NCBI GenBank assembly: GCA_012026975.1
Contig: VEPG01000095.1
Coordinates: forward strand, 1-42,734
Direction of reading: 5' to 3'
DNA: 42,734 bases
From: Desulfuromonas sp.
Lineage (GTDB): Bacteria > Desulfobacterota > Desulfuromonadia > Desulfuromonadales > BM103
Shown here: positions 11,924 through 19,252 of the stretch, piece after piece
How positions within the stretch are numbered: the first letter of the stretch is position 1
Layout: each line of letters opens with the position of its first letter
Position numbers and translations under genes: made by a program
Notes under the pieces: generated by a model
The model's database searches: none
The model's input: the letters and a program-made list of their open reading frames with translations, nothing else
What the model was told of the DNA's origin: nothing

Positions 11924-11997
11924 GGGGACACTTCCTTCAAGGAAGTGTCCCCGTGAGATGTTAAAATGGGGACAGAATTGAATTCTGTCCCCATTTT
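11924..11997. repeat. Tandem pair of perfect palindromes with GGGGACA ends
   Basis: The first palindrome has 14-bp arms GGGGACACTTCCTT and AAGGAAGTGTCCCC around one base (11924-11952). The second has 17-bp arms AAAATGGGGACAGAATT and AATTCTGTCCCCATTTT around one base (11963-11997). Both carry the GGGGACA/TGTCCCC ends that, from memory, flank RAYT-type (Y1) transposase REP elements in related genomes. No transposase is present. The second ends just before the ribosome-binding site of the next gene. Confidence 0.85.
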
Positions 11998-12011
11998 CGT
12001 GGAGGAATGAC

Positions 12012-12965
12012 ATGAAAATCGTGGTGCTCGACGGACATGCCGCCAACCCCGGCGATCTTGACTGGACACCGCTCGCCGCGTTGGGCGAACTGACTGTCCA
12101 TGAGCGTACCCCGGCGTCACTGACGCTGGTGCGCGCGGCCGGCGCGCAGGCATTGTTGACCAACAAGGTGCTGCTCGGCGCTCAAGAGCTGGCCGTTTTG
12201 CCGGAGCTGCGCTACATCGGTGTGCTGGCCACCGGCTACAACGTCATTGATGTGGCGGCAGCTCGCGAACGCGGCATCGTCGTGACCAACGTCCCCGCCT
12301 ACAGCACCCCTTCGGTGGCGCAGCAGGTTTTCGCCCTGCTGCTCGAACTGACCCGCGGCACCGGTCGGCACGCCGGACTGGTGCGCGAGGGGCGCTGGAG
12401 CAGTGCCCCGGACTTCTGCTTCTGGGAAGGGCCGCAGGTGGAACTGGCCGGGCTGACTTTCGGTATCGTCGGCTTTGGCGCCATCGGCCAGGCGGTGGCG
12501 CGCATTGCCCGGGCCTTCGGCATGCGGGTGCTGGTGCAGACCCGCCGTCCCGATCCGACTGCCTGGCCGGAGGTGACTTTTGTCGACCGGGACGCATTGT
12601 TCATGCAGGCCGATGTGGTCAGCCTGCACTGCCCGCTGACCGAGGAGACAAAGGGGATGGTCAACGCGGCAACCCTTGCCGCCATGAAGTCCGGGGCCTA
12701 TCTGATCAACACCGGGCGCGGGCCGCTGGTCGACGAGGCGGCGCTGGCCGCGGCGCTGCATGTCGGCCGGATCGCCGGCGCCGGACTCGACGTTCTCTCC
12801 CAGGAGCCACCGGCAGCGGATAACCCGCTGTTGACGGCGCCGAACTGCGTCATCACCCCGCACATTGCCTGGGCGACCCGTGCCGCTCGCCAGCGTTTAC
12901 TCGATACCGCCGCTGCCAATGTCCGGGCGTTCGTGGAAGGGCATCCGCAGAACCGGGTGGGGTGA
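12012..12965 (+). CDS. D-2-hydroxyacid dehydrogenase (hydroxypyruvate/glycerate dehydrogenase type)
   Basis: 317 residues from ATG 12012, preceded by GGAGG. The NAD(P)-binding Rossmann motif is GFGAIGQAVARIARAFG (about residues 155-171). Catalytic elements are the Arg in NTGRGPLVDE, the Glu in LDVLSQEPP, and the His in TPHIAWATRAAR. The last motif, with W after HIA, is typical of the glycerate dehydrogenase/HprA branch. It would reduce hydroxypyruvate or glyoxylate, or oxidise D-glycerate, in the cytoplasm. It stands alone between two repeats, so context does not define the substrate. Confidence 0.88.
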   Translation: MKIVVLDGHAANPGDLDWTPLAALGELTVHERTPASLTLVRAAGAQALLTNKVLLGAQELAVLPELRYIGVLATGYNVIDVAAARERGIVVTNVPAYSTPSVAQQVFALLLELTRGTGRHAGLVREGRWSSAPDFCFWEGPQVELAGLTFGIVGFGAIGQAVARIARAFGMRVLVQTRRPDPTAWPEVTFVDRDALFMQADVVSLHCPLTEETKGMVNAATLAAMKSGAYLINTGRGPLVDEAALAAALHVGRIAGAGLDVLSQEPPAADNPLLTAPNCVITPHIAWATRAARQRLLDTAAANVRAFVEGHPQNRVG

Positions 12966-12975
12966 CAACCAAATC

Positions 12976-13190
12976 ATTGGCCGCAGATAAAAGCGGATAA
13001 AGTCGGATAAATCGAAAAACCATTAACAGGGATACGGAGGATATACAGGATAAAACCTAAACAAGCTTTTGGATTTTAAAGCCATAAAACCTTGGGGTTT
13101 TGTTCTATGGGCCTCATCCTGTATATCCCTGTAAATTAAGCTTTGAGGTTTTGCCTGATCCGATTTGATCCGCCTTGATCAGCGGCCAAT
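12976..13190. repeat. 215-bp imperfect inverted repeat
   Basis: Outer arms run from ATTGGCCGCAGATAAAAGCG (from 12976) to the matching GATCAGCGGCCAAT end at 13190, with GGATAA or GGATCA units repeated in each arm. A nested pair follows, ACAGGGAT...ATATACAGGA on the left against TCCTGTATATCCCTGT on the right. The centre holds another small hairpin (AAAACC-ttg-GGGTTTT). MITE-like in size and layout; only one copy in the window. It fills the spacer between the dehydrogenase and nfi. Confidence 0.8.
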
Positions 13191-13219
13191 TGCCTTTGCG
13201 CTTTCAAGTTAGCATCGCC

Positions 13220-13906
13220 ATGAACTTTCCCGAATTGCACTCGTGGGACCTGACCCCGAAAGAAGCGATTGCCCTGCAGCGGGAGCTGGCGGGAAGGGTG
13301 GTGCTGCGCGACTGCCTGCCTCCCGAAGTCAGGTCTGTTGCCGGGGTCGATGTTTCCTGCTCCCGCTTTGCCCCGGAGGTCTTTGCCGCGGTCGTGATCT
13401 TCGACCTGAGCGCAAGCGTCATTGTCGAAACCACCACGGCGCAAGCCGCCAAGTCATTCCCCTATGTTCCTGGCCTGCTCTCCTTCCGGGAGCTGCCGGT
13501 GGTGCTGGAAGCCTTCCACAAACTGGAACGGAGCCCCGACGTGGTGCTGGTCGACGGGCAGGGGGTCGCCCACACGCGACGACTGGGAATCGCCAGCCAT
13601 CTCGGTCTGTGGCTCGGCCTGCCGACCGTCGGTTGTGCCAAGAGCCGGCTGTGCGGCGAGCATGACGCGCCGGGAGCAAGGCGCGGTGACTGGACAAGCC
13701 TGTGGGATAATGGCGAGGAGATAGGGCGGGTGGTGCGCACCCGCGATCGGATCAGGCCGCTCTTCGTGTCCCCCGGACACATGGTCGGTCTGGAGCGGGC
13801 GGTTCGGATTGTCTTGGAGTGCGGGCGTGGCTATCGCCTGCCGGAGCCGACCAGACAGGCGCACGTTGAGAGCAACCGGTTGAGATGCAGCGAGGTAGCG
13901 AGATAG
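13220..13906 (+). CDS. nfi: Endonuclease V (deoxyinosine-specific)
   Basis: 228 residues. ATG 13220 is preferred over an in-frame upstream start at 13175, which falls inside the inverted repeat. The catalytic set fits: Asp44 in AGVDVSCS, Glu91 in YVPGLLSFRE, Asp112 in LVDGQGVAHTRRLG and Lys141 in CAKSRL. This numbering nearly matches that of Thermotoga EndoV. The enzyme nicks DNA one base 3' of deoxyinosine. The last residues (CSEVAR) and the stop are encoded by a degenerate GAGATAG repeat, so the C-terminal tail is probably not ancestral. It converges on the FAH-family gene. Confidence 0.93.
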   Translation: MNFPELHSWDLTPKEAIALQRELAGRVVLRDCLPPEVRSVAGVDVSCSRFAPEVFAAVVIFDLSASVIVETTTAQAAKSFPYVPGLLSFRELPVVLEAFHKLERSPDVVLVDGQGVAHTRRLGIASHLGLWLGLPTVGCAKSRLCGEHDAPGARRGDWTSLWDNGEEIGRVVRTRDRIRPLFVSPGHMVGLERAVRIVLECGRGYRLPEPTRQAHVESNRLRCSEVAR

Positions 13907-13961
13907 TCAGATAGCGAGGTAGAATTTTCTATCTCACCATCTCGCTACTTGCTATCTCGCT
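13890..13961. repeat. GCGAGATAG-type inverted repeat between convergent genes
   Basis: The left arm is made of degenerate GCGAGRTAG units (13890-13924); the right arm (13927-13961) is its approximate reverse complement, TATCTCaccATCTCGCTAC and so on. The central AATTTT forms the loop. It overlaps the nfi stop and may act as a two-way terminator. Confidence 0.75.
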
Positions 13962-13973
13962 TGGTTTATCCTG

Positions 13974-14630
13974 CTATTCGACAGCAACTGCCAGCCTGCC
14001 CACCCCCTCGATCACCGCCTCCAGTCGGTCGCCGCTGCGAATCGGACCGACGCCGGAAGGGGTGCCGGTCAGCAGGATATCGCCCGCTTCGAGGGTGAAG
14101 TAATGGGATGCTTCGCTGATCAGCCGTGCTACCGGGCGCAGCATGTCGGCGGTGGTACCATCCTGACGAACCTCATCATTGACCCGCAGGCACAGCTTCA
14201 ATTTCTGGGGATCGGGCACCTGGCTTTCCGGAACGAACGTGGAAAGCGGGCAGGAGTTGTCGAAGGCTTTGGCGATTTCCCAGGGAAGCCCCTTCGTCTT
14301 CAACTCGGCCTGCACGTCCCGCAGGGTCAGGTCGAGAGCCACGGCATAGCCGGCCACGTGAGAGAGGGCGTCGGCTTCGGCGATCGACTTGCCGGTGCGG
14401 CCGATCAGCACGGCCAGTTCGATTTCGTGGTGGCAATCGCTGGAATAGGCGGGGATGACGACCGTGCCGCCATCGGCCAGAAGGCTGCTGGCCGGCTTGA
14501 TGAAGAGCACGGCCTTATCCGGCACCGGGTTGCCGAGTTCCCGTGCGTGCTCGGCATAATTGCGGGCGACGCAGACAATTTTGCCGACGGCAAGCTTCTG
14601 CTGTTGGCCTTGCATGGTGACAGAGTGCAT
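13974..14630 (-). CDS. Fumarylacetoacetate hydrolase (FAH) family protein
   Basis: 218 residues from ATG 14630, with AAGGAG eight bases upstream; longer in-frame starts run into the opposite-strand rhomboid gene. FAH fold signatures: KIVCVARNYAEHARELGN, FIKPASSLL, HHEIELAVLIGR (metal-binding glutamates), GYAVALDLTLRDVQ, and GDILLTGTPSGVGPI near the C-terminus. Single-domain family members of this size include acylpyruvate hydrolases and oxaloacetate decarboxylases (FAHD1/YcgM type), which use Mg or Mn. The substrate is not determined. Transcribed divergently from the rhomboid gene. Confidence 0.9.
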   Translation of the reverse strand: MHSVTMQGQQQKLAVGKIVCVARNYAEHARELGNPVPDKAVLFIKPASSLLADGGTVVIPAYSSDCHHEIELAVLIGRTGKSIAEADALSHVAGYAVALDLTLRDVQAELKTKGLPWEIAKAFDNSCPLSTFVPESQVPDPQKLKLCLRVNDEVRQDGTTADMLRPVARLISEASHYFTLEAGDILLTGTPSGVGPIRSGDRLEAVIEGVGRLAVAVE

Positions 14631-14663
14631 AATGACGGCTCCTTGGTGCCTTTGCTGACGGCC

Positions 14664-14692
14664 AACATACCTGCGCCAAACTGAAAAGACAA
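14664..14692 (-). promoter_or_regulatory. Candidate sigma-70 promoter for the FAH-family gene
   Basis: On the minus strand, TTGTCT (14692-14687), 17 bases, TATGTT (14669-14664). Each box matches four of six and spacing is optimal. It lies about 34 bases upstream of the start codon. Confidence 0.4.
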
Positions 14693-14711
14693 GAACCGGC
14701 GAGCGTCCCTC

Positions 14712-15884
14712 ATGTTCCTGCCCATTGGCGACATCCCCAATCCGCGCACGACTCCCTGGGCAACCTATGCGCTGATGGCGATCAACATCGCGGTCTTTGT
14801 TCTGGTGACGGTGCCGTTGTCGCTGGCTCGTCCCGATCTGAACGATCCACTGCTGCTCGACTATCTGAATGCCCTGAACCTGCACGGCGACTGGCCGATC
14901 CAGTCGGTGCTCGACCAGGTCAGCGCCTACGATCTGACGGTCTTCCGCTACGGCTACCGTCCGGCGCAGGGTTCTTTCCTGACTCTGTTTACGGCGATGT
15001 TCATGCACGCCGGCTGGCTGCATCTCGCCGGCAACATGCTATTCCTCTATATTTTTGGCGACAACGTCGAGCACCGCATGGGACGGGGGCGCTACCTGCT
15101 CGGTTACCTCGGTGCGGGAATTGCCGCGACCCTGTTTTTTGCCCTGTTCGTGCCGGGTTCCCAGGTTCCGCTGATCGGCGCTTCCGGCGCAATCTCCGGG
15201 GTGCTCGGCTTCTACTTCGTCTGGTTCCCGCGCAACCAGGTCAAGGTGTTCGTCTTTCTCTTCCCCCTGTTGATGACCCATGTTTTGATCCCGGCCCGCC
15301 TGGTTCTCGGTTTCTACCTGCTGATCGACAACCTGCTGCCGTTTCTGTTGGCCGGCTCGGGCGGCGGCGGAGTGGCTCATGGCGCCCATATCGGCGGGTT
15401 TCTGGCCGGCATGGGGCTGGCGGCGGCCAGCGATCATCTCCCCGGGCTGTTAAAACCAAAGGGGCCGCGCATCCCGCGTGCCCGTGCCGACCTGGTCGAT
15501 GTCGTGACCGATATCGTTCGTGCGCTGGAACGAGGTGAGCTGCCGCATGCCGCCGCGCGCTACCTTGCCCTGGAAAGCCGATTGCAGCGCAGTCAGTTGG
15601 CCACCGGCAACATCCTGGCCATCGGCCGTTTCCTGTTGGAGAACGGCCACTCCGATCAGGCCCTGACCCTGTTTCGCCGGGTGATTGCCGAACGTCCCGG
15701 CGATGCGGCCCTCGACCAGGCCTATCTTGGCGCCGGGCAGGCCATGCTGCAGAAGCAGCGTTGCGATACGGCCGCCTGGCACTATTTCCTGACCGCGGTC
15801 GATTTGGCGCGAACCCCTGAAGTGACCGAAGCGGCAAGGCGAGGGTTGAAGGTTATTGAGGGGTGCGTACAGGAGGGGGAGTAA
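14712..15884 (+). CDS. Rhomboid intramembrane serine protease with C-terminal TPR-like domain
   Basis: 390 residues. The membrane core (about residues 15-245) contains the L1-loop motif AMFMHAGWLHLAGNMLFLY, the catalytic Ser158 in GASGAISG, and the catalytic His (about 226) in HGAHIGGF. A soluble C-terminal region (about 265-390) shows TPR-like helices (DQALTLFRRVIAERPGDAALDQAYLGAGQA). Rhomboids cleave transmembrane helices of membrane proteins. The TPR tail probably binds a substrate or partner on the cytoplasmic side; that is inference. No strong ribosome-binding site is visible. Confidence 0.9.
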   Translation: MFLPIGDIPNPRTTPWATYALMAINIAVFVLVTVPLSLARPDLNDPLLLDYLNALNLHGDWPIQSVLDQVSAYDLTVFRYGYRPAQGSFLTLFTAMFMHAGWLHLAGNMLFLYIFGDNVEHRMGRGRYLLGYLGAGIAATLFFALFVPGSQVPLIGASGAISGVLGFYFVWFPRNQVKVFVFLFPLLMTHVLIPARLVLGFYLLIDNLLPFLLAGSGGGGVAHGAHIGGFLAGMGLAAASDHLPGLLKPKGPRIPRARADLVDVVTDIVRALERGELPHAAARYLALESRLQRSQLATGNILAIGRFLLENGHSDQALTLFRRVIAERPGDAALDQAYLGAGQAMLQKQRCDTAAWHYFLTAVDLARTPEVTEAARRGLKVIEGCVQEGE

Positions 15885-15998
15885 CGGCAGCCGAGGGACT
15901 ACATATGACTAGCCCCCAGAAAAGCGATCGAAGATGATGAACTCAAAAGCCTGGATAGACTTGCAATTCCAACCTCGTAGGGAAGGAGCGAAAATTTT

Positions 15999-17612
15999 AT
16001 GGTGAGCGATTCTGTCCGCAGGCTGCGGTCGGCTCGAGCAGGATCAGCGCTGATTGGCGTCGCGGTATTATGCGTGATCATCGCCTTAGCCTATGGCCGT
16101 ACGCTCACTATGGGTTTCGTCTGGGACGACGTCCACCAGATCGTCAACAACGGTTCGATAAAGAAACTTTCAGGGATACCATCCTTGTTTTCACATTCAG
16201 TCTGGTCTCACACGGGGGACGACGGCAGTTACTACCGCCCCCTTTTCTCGACCAGCCTGTCTCTTGATTGGGTTCTGTGGGAAGGACGGGCTTTTGGGTT
16301 TCACCTGACTAACGTGGTCCTGCATGCTCTGGTGACGCTGTTGATGTACTTGCTGTTGTCTCACGCGCTGCAGGACCGCCGTCTCGCTCTGTTGGCCGCG
16401 GCGTTATTTGCGGCGCACCCTGTTCACTCGGAGTCTGTGGGCTGGATCTCGGCCCGCCCGGACTTGCTCGCCGCGTTGTTCGTAGCAATCTCACTGTTAC
16501 TGCTTCTGCCTGCTCGCGACCGGGCTGTGAAGCCGGTCATGTTGATGTTGAGTGCGTTCAGTTTTTTCTTGTCGCTTCTATGCAAAGAGGTTGCGATCCT
16601 CCTCCCGGTCTTCATTTACTACTGGATGGCCGGCGTGGCCGGCGCCACACGACGAGGTGCCTTGCTGATCGTCACACCTTACCTGGCGATGGTTCTCATC
16701 TATCTGGGTTTGCGAGCCCACATTCTCAGTGAGACGAGCCTCTTTCAAAAAGACCTGCTGACGCACCTCGCAACAGCCCCGGTTCTCGTGGCTCGCTACT
16801 TCGGGCTTACTGTTTGGCCATATCCTTTGAAGGTCTTTTATGACCTTGATCCACAAAACAGTCTCGTGTCACCTGTGGTGCTGCTCTCTTGGCTATGCCT
16901 GTTGCTGCTTCTGGCTGCCTTGTTTTGGATGTGGCGCTCCAATCCCCGGATATTCGGTTTCGCCATGTTTTTTCCGCTCTTCATCTTTCCCGTCTCCGGT
17001 TTCGTTTTTTTTACCCGGCCGGCGTTGATGGCTGAGCGATACCTCTACCTTCCCAGCATCGGGATCTGTACGGTAGCCGCCTGGCTGATTCTCTCGGCTA
17101 TCGCACGTGCGGAAGGCTTCTTCAATCGAAACCGCTTTGTCGATGTGATTGGCGCTACGGTAATTGCACTCGTAATGTTTGGCATGCTTTACAAGGTCAA
17201 TATGCACAATGAAGTGTGGCGCGATCAGACGAGTTTCATCCAGCGCTTGGTCTCCGATGCTCCCGAAAGTGCCATGGGGCATAACGCGATGGGGGTGCTG
17301 CTGTTCAACGAGGGTCGTTACGAGGAGTCTGTCGCAGCCTATAGCCGTTCGATCCAGATCAATCCGATTGACTGCCTGGTCATTTTCAATCGGGCGATTG
17401 CCTTCAAAAGGCTTGGACAAATGGAGTCCGCATTGCAGGACTTGCAACGCACCCTGCAGTGCAGGCCCGAATTCGCTAATGCCTGGTTCGAACTGGGCAC
17501 TCTTGAGTTGGCGCGGGGCAACCGTGAACGAGCGATATCCTGCTACGAGCGAGCTGTGCGCATTGATCCCACCAACACCAAATATCGAGTCACACTGGGC
17601 AGGGTTCGCTGA
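15999..17612 (+). CDS. Third TMTC-like membrane GT-C glycosyltransferase with TPR repeats
   Basis: 537 residues from ATG 15999, with AAGGAG about ten bases upstream. GT-C/TMTC features: the acidic loop FVWDDVHQI after the first helix, GFHLTNVVLHAL, HPVHSESVGWISARPDLLAAL, and AERYLYLPSIG before the last helices. At least three TPR units follow (about residues 425-530, ending YERAVRIDPTNTKYRV). It is a more distant relative of the proteins at 2-2523. Its DNA looks less GC-rich than its neighbours, which hints at separate acquisition. It stands alone without a dedicated donor synthase. Function as a protein O-glycosyltransferase is inferred. Confidence 0.82.
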   Translation: MVSDSVRRLRSARAGSALIGVAVLCVIIALAYGRTLTMGFVWDDVHQIVNNGSIKKLSGIPSLFSHSVWSHTGDDGSYYRPLFSTSLSLDWVLWEGRAFGFHLTNVVLHALVTLLMYLLLSHALQDRRLALLAAALFAAHPVHSESVGWISARPDLLAALFVAISLLLLLPARDRAVKPVMLMLSAFSFFLSLLCKEVAILLPVFIYYWMAGVAGATRRGALLIVTPYLAMVLIYLGLRAHILSETSLFQKDLLTHLATAPVLVARYFGLTVWPYPLKVFYDLDPQNSLVSPVVLLSWLCLLLLLAALFWMWRSNPRIFGFAMFFPLFIFPVSGFVFFTRPALMAERYLYLPSIGICTVAAWLILSAIARAEGFFNRNRFVDVIGATVIALVMFGMLYKVNMHNEVWRDQTSFIQRLVSDAPESAMGHNAMGVLLFNEGRYEESVAAYSRSIQINPIDCLVIFNRAIAFKRLGQMESALQDLQRTLQCRPEFANAWFELGTLELARGNRERAISCYERAVRIDPTNTKYRVTLGRVR

Positions 17613-17676
17613 TGTTGAAGAACACCGAGTTTGAGTAGCTGAGCCGTTGTCCAGGTTTTACCTCGCGACAACCTAA

Positions 17677-18459
17677 CTACTCAACCGTGGTTTTGACAAG
17701 CCACTCCGCGGGATCCACTCCGTAGACCGTTTGCAACTCCCTGTACAAATCCTCGTGGTTGGCTTTGAAGCGCAGGGGGCGCATAAAGAAGGTCTCGGTG
17801 GCTACGGCGAACAGTTCTTCCGGGCTGGTGTAGGCATAGGGATCGAGGATTGACGGCGGGCCACGGCGCCTGGCCGTCCGTTGCCGCCGCTGTTCGTGTT
17901 CCAGCAGTTCCTCCCAGCCATCGAAGCGCCGGTCTGGGGCCAGCAGTCGGCGGCCTTCGGTGAGGCCTTGCTGGGCATCGATCTGGTGCGCGAACTCGTG
18001 AACTATTACGTTGCAGTCGCCGCTGACGCCGCGGATAATCTCCCGGATGCTGTCCCAGGCCAGGACGACAGTCCCCTCTTCCCACGATTCGCCGAGCCGT
18101 TCCTCAACCGTTTCCGTGACGATCCCCGACTGATCGGTCGCCCGGATCGGCGCCGCAAAACTCTCCGGATAGATCACCACGGTCCCGAGCCGGGGGTAGT
18201 AGCCGTCCGGATCGTGCAGCAGCAGCAGGCAGGCATAGCCCGCCACCGTCAACCGCATCTCGTCGGTGACTTCCAGGCCGCCGCACCCTTCGAAATATTT
18301 CTCGTCCAGGAAGACCCGTACGTGTTTTTCAAAGACGGCCCGCAGCTGTTCCGGCAGGGAGCGGCAGAGGGGGACATTTTCGTCCAGGATCTGTCGCCAG
18401 GCTGTTGGAAACGGTTGGCGATGAAGCCTGTGGAGGTGCCAGCGGCGGAGCAGTCCCAT
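17677..18459 (-). CDS. mtfA: MtfA-type zinc metallopeptidase (M90)
   Basis: 260 residues from ATG 18459. The HEFAH zinc motif (in NVIVHEFAHQIDAQQG) and a downstream segment, PEELFAVATETFF, carrying the third ligand are diagnostic for the MtfA/DUF980 family. In E. coli MtfA binds the Mlc repressor and affects the glucose PTS; other members are cytosolic peptidases of unclear substrate. Here it is the last gene of the minus-strand group behind the acetate transporter, 10 bases after the preceding stop, so it probably shares that transcript. Confidence 0.88.
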   Translation of the reverse strand: MGLLRRWHLHRLHRQPFPTAWRQILDENVPLCRSLPEQLRAVFEKHVRVFLDEKYFEGCGGLEVTDEMRLTVAGYACLLLLHDPDGYYPRLGTVVIYPESFAAPIRATDQSGIVTETVEERLGESWEEGTVVLAWDSIREIIRGVSGDCNVIVHEFAHQIDAQQGLTEGRRLLAPDRRFDGWEELLEHEQRRQRTARRRGPPSILDPYAYTSPEELFAVATETFFMRPLRFKANHEDLYRELQTVYGVDPAEWLVKTTVE

Positions 18460-18469
18460 GCCGCCGCGG

Positions 18470-18952
18470 CTAGATGGTGCCGCCTCCCGCCAGTCGGCGT
18501 CGTACGGCGAAGTTGAAGTTCTGCAGGTAGCTGAGAATGGTGCCGATGCAGCAGAAAAAGGCGGTGCTTTGGACGAACGTGGCCTGCTCCTTCAGCATCA
18601 GAATGAAAACGACGAAGAAGATGAAAACACTGGCCTTGATGAAATCGCTGAACAACCGCTGTCTGCGCAGCTGATTCTGCTCGTCGGCAGTGAATGTTTC
18701 CCTGGCGGCGGCGCCCAGTTCGCGAAGAGCTTCCTTCTCGGCAAACTTGCGGATCGGGAAGAACAGCGCAATCTGGAGCAAAACGGTGAAGATCACACTG
18801 TTGTAGAACGGCTTGAGACTGTCGTATTTCTCCTGGAATCTCTGTTGAAAGAGAAACGCCATATAGACAAGCAGTACGACCAGAAATACCTGTACGATGC
18901 GGTGAATGATCAACGTCTTGCGAATGCGGCGCATGCCGATGGTTTCCGCCAT
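18470..18952 (-). CDS. Four-helix membrane protein of unknown function
   Basis: 160 residues. Start at ATG 18952 because AAGGAGAG lies just upstream and the previous stop is one base away. Four hydrophobic helices: RIVQVFLVVLLVYMAFLF, NSVIFTVLLQIALFFPI, IKASVFIFFVVFILML, and TAFFCCIGTILSYL. A charged cytoplasmic or periplasmic loop (about residues 70-105) lies between helices two and three. The C-terminus is basic. I do not recognise the family. Conserved spacing with the DUF294 gene suggests a role tied to the acetate transporter. Confidence 0.7.
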   Translation of the reverse strand: MAETIGMRRIRKTLIIHRIVQVFLVVLLVYMAFLFQQRFQEKYDSLKPFYNSVIFTVLLQIALFFPIRKFAEKEALRELGAAARETFTADEQNQLRRQRLFSDFIKASVFIFFVVFILMLKEQATFVQSTAFFCCIGTILSYLQNFNFAVRRRLAGGGTI

Positions 18953-18953
18953 G

Positions 18954-19235
18954 TCAGCTCTCCTTTTGGGTCGTATCGGTATGCTCCGGGGGGGTGCCCT
19001 GCGCCCGCCCGCCAGTGGCCGCTTCAATCTCTTCCCAGTGCTTTTTCCAGTCGCGGCGCCGCACCGCGACCAGGACGCAGAGACCGCCGAGGATCATCAC
19101 ACCCCAGAAAATCTGGAGTTCCTGCCCGTCCCTGAAACCGGTAAACAGGGAGTACAGGCCGAAAGCGGCCATGGCCCCTTCGAGGGAAATGATGCGGGAC
19201 AGCAGGGAACGTTTGGGCTTTTCAGTTGTGGTCAT
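18954..19235 (-). CDS. Small two-helix membrane protein of unknown function
   Basis: 93 residues from ATG 19235. A basic N-terminus (TEKPKRSLLSR) precedes two hydrophobic segments (GAMAAFGLYSLFTGF; QIFWGVMILGGLCVLVAV), followed by a hydrophilic tail. It lies 17 bases after the DUF294 gene and one base before the next gene, in an apparent operon. Function not recognised. Confidence 0.65.
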   Translation of the reverse strand: MTTTEKPKRSLLSRIISLEGAMAAFGLYSLFTGFRDGQELQIFWGVMILGGLCVLVAVRRRDWKKHWEEIEAATGGRAQGTPPEHTDTTQKES

Positions 19236-19252
19236 AATTATTCCTGAAGGGG

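Noticed and set aside
13175-13219. Upstream in-frame start for endonuclease V
   Set aside because: It begins inside the 215-bp inverted repeat; family alignment starts at ATG 13220.
17646-17672. Hairpin GTTGTC...GACAAC between two convergent genes
   Set aside because: Stem pairing is modest and no T-tract follows in either direction, so I do not call a terminator.
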